Below, piece after piece: positions 47,184 to 58,599 of a DNA stretch of 64,000 nucleotides. This DNA comes from Tetrapyrgos nigripes (Eukaryota; Basidiomycota; Agaricomycetes; Agaricales; Campanellaceae). Both the position numbers and the translations under genes were made by a program. The first letter of the stretch is position 1, and each line of letters starts with the position of its first letter. Location: positions 1 to 64,000 of the forward strand of contig JAACJM010000306.1 in assembly GCA_013368315.1 (NCBI GenBank). The letters are read 5' to 3'. Below the pieces are notes generated by a model. That model was not told the origin of the DNA and searched no databases. It was given only the letters and a program-made list of their open reading frames with translations.

Positions 47184-49070
47184 CAGATGCCCAATGGGAA
47201 CAGGCTAGAGAACGCTCAGAAGTGATTAGACAGAAGGGGAATGCCACAAGGGCAAGAAACAAGGCAGCCAGGGAAGCTGCTCAGGAATGCATACCTCCAC
47301 TGGAAGCACTGATGGCATGCTTAGCCGTCAATCAGGCAGATGCTTTATTGCCTCCGTCTGAGATCATTGGGCTTGAAGATCTCGAGGGCATTATCTCACC
47401 AGCAGCATTATTGGCCTCCGCTCCGGAACCTTTCTTCTCTTGTGGACCTCAGGAAACCCCCTGCAACCCTATGGGAAGCTATTTCGCGACCCGATGCCAC
47501 CTCGTGGATTGATGCCATGAAGCTGGAAGATGAACGCCTGACAACTCTGGGGATCTTTGCCTGATGGACGGAAGGCAATTGGGTTACAATGGGCGTTTGC
47601 CTACAAATATCACCCAGATGGCACCATTGCTGGTTTTAAAGCCCGTTTGGTAGTACTTGGTTGTAATCAGACTCCTGCTGATTACGACCGCACGTCTGCT
47701 CCTGTGGTATGCCCTGACTCTGTGCGGTGGTGTCTTGCCTTCACAGCCAAATATGGCTGGCTGTTATCCACCTTCGATTTCAAAACTGCCTTTCTCAATG
47801 CCCCATTACATCACGATGTCTTCATTCATGGAATCCCTGGTTTTGGCTGACGAGGCAAATTCTTTTGTCTCATGCGAGCTCTCTATGGCCTAAAACAGTC
47901 TGTCTGGGAATGGTATTTCGAACTTAGAGAGTTCTTAGAGTCATTGGGATTCATTGTTTGCCCTGCCGACCCAGGTGTCTTTGTTGGGAAGTGGTCCGCT
48001 GGACAACTTCCAGACATAAAACTGCCTGATAAACTTGATGAACATATCCTTCTCATTTTTCTCCATGTTGATGATGGGTTCAACCTCCATAACCATCCAG
48101 GTATTTATACTTGGTTGGTTACTCAGATCAGGACAAAGTACGAATTAACTGACAATGGTGCTGCTGAACTTTTCCTTGGTATTCGAATCACTCACAACTG
48201 GGAAAGCCATAGCCTATGGTTATCACAGGAGGTGTACGTCTCTGAGGTCCTGGAGACATTTGACATGGAGTCCTGCCATCCCCAATCCGTTCCTCTCCAT
48301 CAAAAAATCGTTGATTCCGAAGCTTCGTCATCCTCTTCTGGCCTTCCTGTAATCCCTACCACTGATGACACTCTCTGTACCTATTACCAGAGACTGATTG
48401 GTTGTCTCCTGTACCTGGCTGTTATGACTCACCCTGATATCACTTTTGCAGTCACGGTCCTGAGTCAGCATAACTCACGTCCTACCAGAACTCATGCCAT
48501 ACATGTGCTTGGGGTACTGCAGTATCTTTCAGGTACGAAGAACTATGCCATTCATTATGGGGGTGGAGAGGATAGCAATGCGTCTTGTGTTTTTCCGAGA
48601 CCAGACGATGTTGGCTATACAGATGCGGACTGGGGCTCCAGTGAGAGTGACCGGAGATCTATCTCTGGTTATGTCTTTTTCATCAACAGCGGCCCAGTTA
48701 CTTGGTCGGCCGTACGTCAGAAGACAGTGGCGCTCAGCTCAACAGAACCCGAGTATATGGCATTGACTCACGCAATGAAAAAGGCACTTTGGTTACAGTC
48801 CTTCACTTTACTTATTGGTTTTCCCTTGCCATCTCCCTTTCCCTCCTTTCTGATAATCACAGTTCCATTGATATTGCTTCTGGTGATACCATTTCCAAAC
48901 GGGCGAAACATATTGATATTAGGTACCATTTCTGCCGTTCTCACTTGTCTTCAGGTTCTTTTTCTCTTTCCTGGGTCTCTACCCACTCTATGATTGCTGA
49001 TATTTCACTAAAGCTTTACAAAAAGACCTACACTCTCAACATACTCGGGCTCTCAATCTTGGACCTATTT
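47184..49070 (+). pseudogene. Copia pol remnant: reverse transcriptase and RNase H
   Basis: The end of the integrase-RT linker is visible (WEAISRPDATSWIDAMKLED). The reverse transcriptase follows with GFKARLVVLGCNQ, DYDRTSAPVV and FDFKTAFLNAPL. After a TGA (47848-47850) the same frame continues with LMRALYGLKQSVWEWY and the catalytic block LHVDDGFN. RNase H has YTDADWGSSESDRRSISGYV and VALSSTEPEYMAL. A frameshift near 48800 moves the rest (SDNHSSIDIA, KHIDIRYHF, THSMIADISLK) to another frame. A small deletion near 47562 removes residues before PDGRKAIG. No active protein can be made from this copy. Confidence 0.9.
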
Positions 49071-49155
49071 GATTCCTTCCTTCCTTTCTTTCTTTACTTT
49101 CTTTCTTCTCTTCTTAGACTTATCCTACCTCCACTGCGCTGGCAGGATGGGGGTG

Positions 49156-49408
49156 TGCTGTAAGATATATTTATATCTTATCAATTTCCTTATACTTCTT
49201 ATCATGTTTGTGTGTTTTCATTTGCCTAGAGCCTTTGTTCTCACTATTTAGTCCGCTTACTTAACTTTTTTCTCCTCATCCACTTGACCGTTATTGTGTC
49301 CTGGCTGAGGAGGTTAGTACTATCACTTGTCTCATTTTATTCATTACTAACTATCTATATTACTGACTTAGTTTATTCCGTATAGGTATAGATCTGAGAC
49401 TAACAACA
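49156..49408 (+). repeat. Copia 3' LTR
   Basis: 253 bp, TGCTGTAAGATA to CTAACAACA. It matches the 5' LTR closely apart from the duplicated segment in the latter. Followed by the CCCAA target duplication. Confidence 0.9.
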
Positions 49409-49413
49409 CCCAA

Positions 49414-49732
49414 AAAGGAAAAGAAAAAGGAAAGAGAAAGATGAGACAAGATCAAGGTAGTGACGAGACTGCTAGAAAAGAAACAATGAATGAGAAATAA
49501 TGGGAATTGATACTCACAAACATGCATATGCTAGAAAATACCCCACCGAAAACAACTCCATAGAAAGCGAGGAGATTGTATCTGTTAGCGCCCTCAAGCT
49601 TAATTAGTCTCAATTAGGACCAGTGCCAGGTTGAAGGTCAGCAACCCAACTGAGCTTCCACACAGTGCTTTAGCTGGTTCCTCCAAATTGAGAGCAACAG
49701 CTGTTTCTTGGCTCTAGCTGATGACATGGCGG
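49414..49732. other. Spacer, nothing recognised
   Basis: Purine-rich start, then sequence without ORF or repeat match to other parts of the window that I could see. Copy C of the dispersed family begins just after. Confidence 0.4.
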
Positions 49733-52500
49733 TGACGTGTTCATTTGTTCGCGCTGTGCACCTTGCCTCCACCACTCTTTGACTATCACCTACGCAGCCG
49801 ACACATAGAACCACTGTCTTCAGCAGTCATTTCTTCACTCTCTTCTCCTCAATGCAACACTCTTTCGTCCTATTGCACCGAATCATGTCATTGTTCACGG
49901 AGGACCAAGGTAGATCCCAGGATGGACAGGAACAGACGCAAGCAGGCGGGGTCGTCTAGGAATGCTGGGCTTTTGGGTCTTTGGTCATCGAGATGGTGAT
50001 AGCAATGGCGATGGAGATGGAGATAAGGGTGGAAGTGGTTTGGGACTGGGGAGGACGAAACGAGTACGCTGAAGAGCACGAATGCCAACACTGGTCTTCA
50101 TTTCATCGCGTCATCACATCCTTCACTCTCTCCAATAATCCTCGACCCAACTCATCTGTCCCCGATTTCTTTGTTCCCGCTTTGCCCAGCCCTTCCCATT
50201 GAGCTCGATTGTGTCTCTGCCCATCGCTGTACAGCCAGCGCGCTCGCTATCCCTTTATCCTTCTCAATACCTCCTCAATGCCACTTTCCGCCGTTCAGTC
50301 AATAGCTCTCTCATTGGCGGGTCAACAGCCAACCGCTATCCGCTCCAACAATGCCAACTCGCACCTACCCCCTTCCCTATATCTTCACATATACACTACT
50401 TGACGCGTCTGACGCCTTCTATACGTCAGTTATAGCTACTCCCCTCTTGATTTGTCCTCCGTCATTTTTCGCATTCGCTATGGCACTCACGAGGATGACA
50501 ACGTTTCGCTGGGTTGACGTGAGACGATGTGGGGGTGACATGGTCGATGTCGTGCATGACCCTAGTCGCAGTGTGGGCGCCGACTTTTGCCCCACCTGTT
50601 TTCGTTTGTCATCATCTAGTCAGCAATCCACTTCCACTCCCAGCAATTGGCAATTTGCTCATTTCCTCTTCTCAACGCAATCCGTCTGACCTCACTGAAG
50701 CTGAAATGACTTTTTCATCGACAATGGACTCCTGAGCGGCGAGTACCGGAGGACTAGATAGGATCCCGCGGGTTTTGGTTCAGGAAATTTGGGGACTGGC
50801 TGTTTGGCACCATGGGCCTTGGAGATGGAGATGGGCATGGACGTAGAAGTCGAATTGGGTCGGGAGTCTCGGTGTGTTGTTGCTGGTGGTTGCGTGTTGT
50901 GTCGCTGGTTGGGTGCTGCAAATCCTTGTTGGGAGTGGGGTAGGAGTCAGGACGGAAGGGTCATCAGTCGTTTTGCTGATTGAGTGGGTTTATGTTGGGT
51001 TTTGAGCACTGAGGCATTCCAGGGGACCTTGACGGTAGCGTTGCAGTTGAAGATGAGCGTTATGTTATAGACACCTGGTGGTGAGTGTTTTGTTCTTCTT
51101 TTGTTCTTCACGCCTTTATGCATTGCTTATTTTCGTTTTGCCTTTTTCGCATTTTATCTGAGTCTATACTCATGTACTGATCTTTTCTTTCTGACATGCT
51201 CTAGAATGATGGTACTTTGAACCCAATCAAAGGCTCTCTTCAAACGCAATCCTACTCTCCTCTATCCACTTCCCATTACCGTTACGCCTAGTGCATGGCC
51301 CCACATCGCACAAGACATGCCGGGAATGAACCTATGACTAAGACTAGGATGTTGACGGATGTGGGCAGTAGTGGGCTCTCGACTCACGCAAGACAATCCT
51401 ACCTCACTGAACGGCATTACCAAGCGTTGTCGACCACGAAAATGTGCTTCTAGTGATGGGTAAAACCACCTGGAAGCCTTTGAGACAGATTTTTCGAGGG
51501 TTTTTCAGCTGAGGAGAGCTGGCGCTGCTTGACCGGCCAAGGGAGGAGTCGCCCTCACAGCCTGCAGGACTGGTCGAGAATCTCTGGGTTGGAGGTTGGG
51601 TGGGACGAGATGCTAGTGTTGCACCGGCTCGGCTTTGGCTCACTCTGGCTCGGCTCCCAACGGCTCTGACTCGTCAAATCAATGACTCGGCTCTAGAGCC
51701 GCAAAAAAGTGCACTGACTTGACTCGAGCCAGTGTGAGCTGACAGCTTCTTGTCTAATAGAGTTGTAATATATTTCTACAATATAATTGTACAATATATT
51801 ATTCAGGGTCAATATCTGAATAATGAGACGACATTACAAAAGAGACTTTCTGACACTTATCAGGTCTTTTTAGGATCTCTAGAGTGAGAAAAATATATAC
51901 CTATTGTCTAACTCGCTCAGTAAAGACGTAGGGCGGTCTTAAGACAAATTTTGAAGCAGCTTGAGACAGCCGATGACGTGAATCAGTGGACACAACTAGG
52001 GCTGCAAGCGAGCCGAAGCCAATTAATACAAAGCCGGCTTACGTTTACTTGACTCGGCTCGACTATATAACAGCTCAACTCATCGGCTTAGCCGGAGTCG
52101 AGTGGAGCCATGTGCAACACTACGAGATGCAGGTTGTGATGTCCTTGGCTTGGGGTATTGACGCCTGGGTGCGCATGGTCATGGTGCTGCTCGGAGACCG
52201 AGGTTATAGACTCGTTGGCAATCATTAGTGAGTGTCACATCATATATGTCCTTATGTCCTTTTGTCCTTTGTCCGTCCTAAACTTTCAGCCCTGTCATAT
52301 ACTAATGTCTCTTCTCGCTGCGCAGATCCATGACACTTCAAATACCTGCAGGACCCACTTCGAGTCTCAAGCTTGGGCTGTCTTTGATCTGCTCCTTATT
52401 GCCCCAGTGCTATGTCTTGCAACGGCGCGTGGCTGTTCTGCAAAGACTCTCGAGTACTCACCATGACTGAACACAATGGCCTTTATCTTGTCCTTCTCAT
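49733..52500 (+). repeat. Copy C of the dispersed decayed gene family
   Basis: Matches copies A and B as reverse complement. From 49733 to about 50270 it equals the start of copy B (56246-56850). From 50270 it continues into sequence shared only with copy A. The conserved frame GFSAEESWRCLTGQGRSRP then LEVGWDEMQVVMSLAWGI parallels copy A. Two exons separated by short introns can be seen at 52118-52225 and from about 52326, matching 28960-28840 and 28690 downwards in copy A. Stops and indels break it, and a 509-bp element interrupts it at 51614. Confidence 0.6.
51614..52122. mobile_element. 509-bp hAT-type non-autonomous element
   Basis: Perfect 11-bp terminal inverted repeats TAGTGTTGCAC / GTGCAACACTA, flanked by the 8-bp duplication CGAGATGC (51606-51613 and 52123-52130). 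The arms continue with CGGCTCGGCT-rich sequence. It lies at the very position where copy A carries an unrelated MITE. Confidence 0.9.
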
Positions 52501-54617
52501 AATGTAGCTACAACAATGTTTTCAAGTGGAGGTAGATTATTTGACTTGAAAAATGCCTTGACAAGATTTATTCATTCCCTACTACTTATGTATCAATTTA
52601 GGCAGTAAATATGCAAAGTAGAATGCTTGTACCTTGTCCAAATGAATTTTATGTGACTTTCAATTTGCTACATATGAACCAATGGATGAACAGTGCCTTC
52701 TTAGCCAGGAGGCTAGGTACACGTCATTTTTGGTGCTTTTAGGCCTGGACCGCCGTCTGGTTGATATTGGGGAATCTTTTTGTATAGAGGAGGGGACATA
52801 CAAGAGTGTTTGACTTCTGTTAGTTCTCCTGCAATAGACGAATTGAGAGAGAACAGTGATCCTGCTCCTCAGGCATTGGCAATGATGACATAGCTGAGAT
52901 CTTATCTGATAACAAATTTACTGAACCTGCCTTCTCTTCTTCCTATACCCTCGATTCACCGTCCTCAGGACCTCTACTCACCCTCCTCTTCAATCTATAT
53001 TCTCAAATCTCTTCTGAACAATGCCATCCAACCCTGGAAGCTACCACCAGGTCACTTTTCTGACACATTTTCCAGCAATTAAGTACTCTGCTGACCTTAA
53101 TCACATTTTGGTGTCACATTTTGGGCAGAATGGCCTGTAGAACAGATGAATGAGGTTGTGTTAGTGTTTGCAGGGAGATATCTTGGAGTGTTGTTCTTGC
53201 AGGTGAGGTGCAATTGCTTGTTTTTAGCCCGTTTTTTCTTCTTGATTGAAGGAAGCCTTCTTTCTTGTTCATCTGGTTGAGTGGCTTTGGCTTTTTAACA
53301 CTTTATCCTTTATCCAAACTTTATCATTAGCTTCTTTTGAACTTTACAACATATTGAAGCTCAAATCCAATCTAACATTTCCAAGTCTTATGAGATCAAA
53401 TCAGTACCAATCATTATATCCTCTTACCATTTGTTGACTTGAATCCAACCTCAACATCAACCAACTGCTTTTCAACTCTTCTTGAAAGTATTTTTTGCAA
53501 CACTCCTTCTGACTCAACTCTTCCCCCTCACCTCTATGGTGCTCCACATTTCCACCCTGATCCCCCCTCCTGGACCCCACTGGCTCTTAACCCAATCCTC
53601 CATGCAACCAACACTGTACCCCAACTCTCGACCAGGCTTATCCCATCTGCCTTCCCTTGCAAATATTCTAGTTCCATTCATATTTCTCACTTTCACCTTC
53701 TATCCATTACTTCATTGTAGGCCACCTGTTACAATGCAAACAAGTTCTGGACCTGAGCCTGTGCATAGGCTGTAACTACCTACACAGCACTACTTATTTA
53801 TTTCTCAGATGACTCATTACATAGCATTGCACAGATGTAGATACTTGCTCATGTACCCTAGCTTGTTATTTTGTGCCAATAGGACCTTAGTTCATTGTTT
53901 ATTGGCTCACTTCACTTTAGACAACTTGTGCAGACACTCCTTGGACCCCATATATTGTCTATTGCACCACTATCTACTACAAGATCTACTAACTACTATT
54001 TGACTTACTCCACAATCTACAAACACCACTCCAACAAGCTTCTTGCTGCAGCTCCTGCCCACTAGTGGCCCCACACAAGGACCAGTTTTGCACACATGTG
54101 AGCACAGCACTTGAACGTGATTGAATCCTAACACCACCACTGTGCATGGCACAATAACAAGGCCCAAAATCTGTGAAGAAACAGCATGATGGCATGACCA
54201 AAGCTTGCCAACTGAATAGAGGACCTATTTACACACTGGAATGACAGATTCTAAGAACAAGCCCCTTAAAAGGGCCTCGTAATGTATCCCCTTTGCTCTT
54301 TCTGTTCCCCACTGTTCCCTCGTTCTGACTCCTTCCCCCTTTCTCCCCCTCCCCACCTCCATCATATCATCATCCACATGCTTTGGCAATTTGTTCATTT
54401 GATGTTTTGTCGTCCTTATTTCTTATCTTCCCTCTTATTTTCTTTTGTTGTTTTGACATCTGAAACCTCTTGTCTTCTTCTACTACTCTTTTCTCTTTCT
54501 TGTTTCTTTTACTTTTTCCTTTCCTTTCTTCACTTTCAAACACACCTCTGCTGTGCACTACGCTCATCGTGCTTCTTGTACTTTTCGCTGCCTGTATGTG
54601 TTGGGGGGTCATGGGGG
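52501..54617. other. No supported gene
   Basis: AT-rich sequence, then a pyrimidine-rich stretch at about 54280-54560. ORFs such as 53439-53720 and 54282-54689 are low-complexity and have no domain. A short GGGCCTCGTAATGT motif at about 54271 echoes the dispersed terminal motif seen elsewhere. Confidence 0.4.
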
Positions 54618-55105
54618 GTCACAGGTAGGGATCTTGCAGGCAAGGGTACAGGTCCAGATTTGAAAACCTGTGCTGACCCTTACCCGTAAGGCTGACCCCT
54701 CATACCCGCCATCCAAAATTCTGTACCTATAGTTTACCTCAATGTATTCACTACTCTGAGTACATTTTCTGTAATTTTTTAGTACATAGTTCAATAATTC
54801 TTTATCATGGTATTTTGCTGCCATGACGGGTCTGGGCCATGTGCATCATCCCAATATGGTAAGTGACACATCACTGTTCACATGCCCAAATGCCTTGATC
54901 ACTGTGGCTAAATGCTTGAACAAAGCAAAACTGATGTATCCCGCATAGCTAGTAGTTATATTTAAATAGTTACATATAGATACTTGTGAGCAGGCAGGCT
55001 ACCTGCCAAACCTCCCAAAAACCTGTACCCATCAGAAGGGTATGGGTTTTCATGGGTAGGGTATGGGTCTGGCCAAAAATACCCAGGAGATACCCCTGCA
55101 GTTCA
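54618..55105 (+). mobile_element. Small hAT-like repeat, most complete copy
   Basis: Left end has GTAGGGATCTTGCAGG and GGTACAGGTCCAGATTTGAA; the right end carries a loosely inverse set (AACCTGTACCC, GGTATGGGTC, GGAGATACCCCTG). Diverged copies exist at 40838-41223 and, inverted and shorter, at about 45858-46165. There is no ORF with a domain. Confidence 0.5.
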
Positions 55106-55550
55106 CTATATGTGTTTTCTTTGCAGCACGTCTTTTTTATCTGCCTTTGTCTTTATGGCTATCCAAAACTGTAATGTTTTTGGCCCTCTTTCCTCGCCCC
55201 ACCCCCCTCCCCTCCCCAATCTGATGCTTTCTTCTTTGCATATTTACCTTTCTTCCTCTTCTCTCTTCATTCCTCATCTATCCACTGCTGTTCCCCCTTC
55301 CTGCCAGCATCTTTCCCCTTCTATTTTTGGTTTTACAATTTACTCTTTTCTTTGTTGTTCCTTCACCCCTTGTTATCACTTTTGTGTCATGGTACCAACA
55401 TCAGTCTGACATGGCATCAGCCTCAGTCTCCACTTGCTCTCTGATTCTTCATTGTCTATTTGTTCTCTGCTTTCTGCTCTCTACTTGATTTCCACTGATA
55501 CACTGTACAAAATTGCAGTATACACACTTCGATTCTAACCGACTCGCTAG
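55106..55550. other. Pyrimidine-rich spacer
   Basis: C/T-rich between about 55180 and 55330, otherwise unremarkable. No gene, repeat pair or RNA was recognised. Confidence 0.4.
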
Positions 55551-56240
55551 CTATTGCAACTCATCGCACAACACCCTACTAACTGCCACCTTCACAAGCA
55601 AGTTTGTCTTTCCACTCATCTTCTCATACATCAAGCACAAACCCGGCTTCAGCAATGGATGTATGAAGTCTATCAAAGAGTGACGAAGTTTACCACAGGG
55701 CTTGAAGGCAGTGACCAACTCTGTCTTCGCTTCTATGGGCATTCGGGCCCACATACCATTAGGGTCCACTTCAAAACCGATGATGATCATTGTCAATCCA
55801 TGCAGTTGCTTTGGTTTGCTATGAGGAATGCCGAGCTCATCCCAAAGACATAAAAGCTTGACTTGTGGAGGGGGATATCAGTCATCGTATGGTGCGTAAT
55901 ACTCCAACTCATGTTCCGGATGAAATCCGAATGAATCATTGACATAGGTGTATATGTGCTCCACGCCTTCCTCATGGACAACAATCCATCCTACCAATCC
56001 ATTAAACAACACAAACAGATTACTGGAGTCTCGATCCCCGAAAATCGTTGTTTCAGTCCGTATTCCATACAACGTTAGTGGTGATTCTCTGAGCTTCTTC
56101 CTCTTTTGTTGGAAGGCCTGTGGTAACGATCTGCTTGAGTTGCCAGAGTGGGTGCATGGGGAGCAAACGGTATGCTTCCTTGATATCTGACTTGAAGAGA
56201 CACAACCTGACATTACCATGCTTCTTGGCCAAAATGACAT
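55551..56240 (-). pseudogene. DIRS-like retroelement reverse transcriptase fragment
   Basis: Minus-strand frames give LFKSDIKEAYRLLPMHPLWQ (about 56190-56130), then in another frame FVLFNGLVGWIV and YVNDSFGF. After a stop (TCA on plus at 55878-55880) follow LLCLWDELGIPH and IIGFEVDPNGMW. This order (DxxxAYR, LPMHPLW, YVDDxFGF, WDELGIPH, GFxVDPN) is the reverse transcriptase of tyrosine-recombinase retroelements such as DIRS. The catalytic YVDD box reads YVND here. One frameshift, one stop and a truncated N-terminus (cut by the start of copy B at about 56246) make it a remnant. Confidence 0.8.
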
Positions 56241-56245
56241 CATGA

Positions 56246-58535
56246 GGAGGTATTGAGAAGGATAAAGGGATAGCGAGCGCGCTGTTGGATGGGTGGTAAC
56301 GAGGAAGGGACTATCGACTATCCCATACAGCAATGGGCAGAGACATGATCGAACTCAATGGGAAGGGTTGGGCAAAGCGGGAACAAGGAAATCGGGGACA
56401 GATAGGTTGGGTGGAGGATTACTGGGGAGAGAAGGTGGACATAGGTAGTGAAGGATGCGATGACGCGATGAAATGAAGACCCGTGTTCGCATTCTTCCTC
56501 TTCAGCGTACTCGTTTTGTCTTCCCCAGTCCCAAGCCACTTCCACCCGTATCTCCATCTCCATCACCATCGCTATCACCATCTCGATGACCAAAGACCCA
56601 AAAGCCCAGCATTCCTAAACGACCCCGCCTGCTTGCGTCTGTTCCTGTCCATCCTGGGATCTACCTTGGTCCTCCGTGAACGATGACATGATTCGGTGCA
56701 ATAAGACGAAAGAGTGTTGCGTTGAGGAGAAGAGAGTGAAGAAATGGCTGCTGAAAGGAACCTGGAAGTGGTTCTGTGTCGGCTGCGTAGGTGATAGTCA
56801 AAGAACGGTGGAGGCAACGCGCACAGCGCGTACAAATGAACACGTCACCGCGACGTCATCAACACCCGTTTATCACCCTTCCCGACTCGCTACCCTTTGA
56901 CTTGGACTCTTTGTTGTCACCGTTGCCGTCAACATGAAGGTCGCAATTGCGTGGTGGGATATCTGCGGGTAGGAGGAAGGGTTGTATATGGGACGTGTAA
57001 GACTCGGAGATGGTGGGGCAGGAATGAAGGACTCCAAGGAGAGACAGCAGAAAGGATGAGGACTGTGGATTGTTGTTTCCTGGGAGAACAAGGAGTGTAT
57101 GTATCGTCCTGGTCCATAGCAGTCTAAACGAGATAATGGACGGCGGTAGAGGCTGTAAGACGAACGGAATGGACATATATAGGCCAGTGTCCATACAGAT
57201 ATATCTCGAGCGCCGGGCAGAGGAAGAGGCCATGGAGGGTGAAGATGTCGTATAGATGCCAAACAGGCGTAGGGAGTGTAGACGAGGGAGGATAGAAATG
57301 GATATTGAAATGCCTCGATGAACGCCAACGTCGTGGACTCGTGGTATCTGAGGCGGTGGGACAACTTTGGAATACGCCAAAAGAAGAGTTGACGATAAGG
57401 GAAGCATTGGCGTTGACGCGTAAATGATTAGGTGGAGAGGTGGAAGGATATATGGGCAGGCAGAGGTGCCTCGTAAATTCCGAGTTGATGGTTTTCTTCA
57501 GGCTATTCGGTATCGACTCCTCATTCTCGTCCCCCCATCATCAGTACCCATCTATCTCAGACCCAAATCATATTTGGCGTAGGCGGCTCTACGCCTAGTA
57601 CTGGGACAACCCACAGACCCATCCATCCAGTACCGATGAGTCTGTTCTCAAACCCGCAAAAACGGCGAGAAATATTGTTCAAATTTGAGTTCATAATGGA
57701 GCTGAGGAAGGGAGAGTGTGGGCTTGCTGGGTACACGGTATTCACTGGCGTTGGCTGAAAGATGGGTTGACGTCAAGTGATTGGATAGATGCGAGGAGGA
57801 AAGATGGATGGAGAGGGGATAGACAAGGAGAGGAGGAGGCTGAGAGAAAAACCATGAGAGTGTCCGAGGAGGTAAAGAGGATGAGTGAAGGAAGGGACCA
57901 AGTACAAATGATGGGAGGAGGGGACGAAGGGGGAACAGAGCCCAGAAGTGGAGGGTGGGGGAAACACATATATAATGTAGCACCACACAGGGAAGGGGGG
58001 AAGAGAAAGAGGGGGAATACCAGTCAGTTTGCGTGTTCTTCACGAAGCGAGGACATGTAAGAGAGTCAGTCACTTGTCTGTCCCTAAGAGACATTGTTGC
58101 AGGTAATCTTCCTATGATATCATTTTCCTTCAGATGGATAGCGTAGGGTTGCGTATTGGGCTGCTGGGCAGGGTCGGTTCGGAGAAGGAAAGATCTCAAG
58201 AGCGGTGGAGCGGTGTTCTTTGAGGCGAGGAAGGCGATGAACGCAGGGTTGTGTTGTAGTCTTCGTTGCCGTCGGTAACGTCGAGCTCATCATGGTCGAC
58301 GATGAGCGTTGTTGTCACATCTTGTGACATCAGTACATCTCAGCTGCCTGTCAGCGAAATTTCACTTGCTCCTCGACTTTCATCCTCTCTTCTGTCTTTT
58401 ACACGCTGGTATCTTGTCTGTTACTCCAATTACTTACGCCGGTGGAATAACTCAATTTGCCTGTAAAATTTCGACGGGAAAGCCACTTCCGAATGCAATA
58501 ATTTAATTGACTCGGCATGCACATACTAAGTACTA
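56246..58535 (+). repeat. Copy B of the dispersed decayed gene family
   Basis: Begins AGGTATTGAGAAGGATAAAG, as copy A does at about 32718, and ends CATGCACATACTAA, as copy A does at about 34712. The last 300 bp, including GTCGAGCTCATC...GATGAGC, are almost the same in both. Long minus-strand ORFs (56859-57407, 57648-58199) are Pro/Ser/Leu-rich, differ between copies and are not convincing proteins. Confidence 0.65.
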
Positions 58536-58599
58536 CGCCGGGTTTGACCTAGTGCCTACCAGACAGTCTGGAAGGCGAAACAGAGAAGAAGCTAGAGAG

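Larger units (their letters stand above)
44823..49408 (+). mobile_element. Ty1/Copia LTR retrotransposon, internally gutted
   Basis: Direct LTRs (44823-45157 and 49156-49408) start TGCTGTAAGATA and end TAACAACA or CAACAACA. The 5-bp target duplication CCCAA lies at 44818-44822 and 49409-49413. A G-rich polypurine tract (GGATGGGGGTG) ends right before the 3' LTR. The sequence just after the 5' LTR (GGTTATGGGC) is the expected primer-binding position; the matching tRNA is not identified. Only the RT and RNase H end of pol remains; gag, protease and integrase are missing, replaced by a different element. Confidence 0.9.

Noticed and set aside
41734..47192. Shared CAGATGCCCA next to both CAAGC-type elements (41736 and 47184)
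   Set aside because: Too short to decide between a shared target site and chance; not used to define element ends.
51404..51643. Minus-strand ORF of 79 residues in copy C
   Set aside because: The opposite strand carries the frame conserved with copy A.
57648..58199. Long Pro/Ser/Leu-rich minus-strand ORFs in copy B (also 56859-57407)
   Set aside because: Not conserved as proteins in copy A although the DNA is shared; composition reflects pyrimidine-rich DNA.
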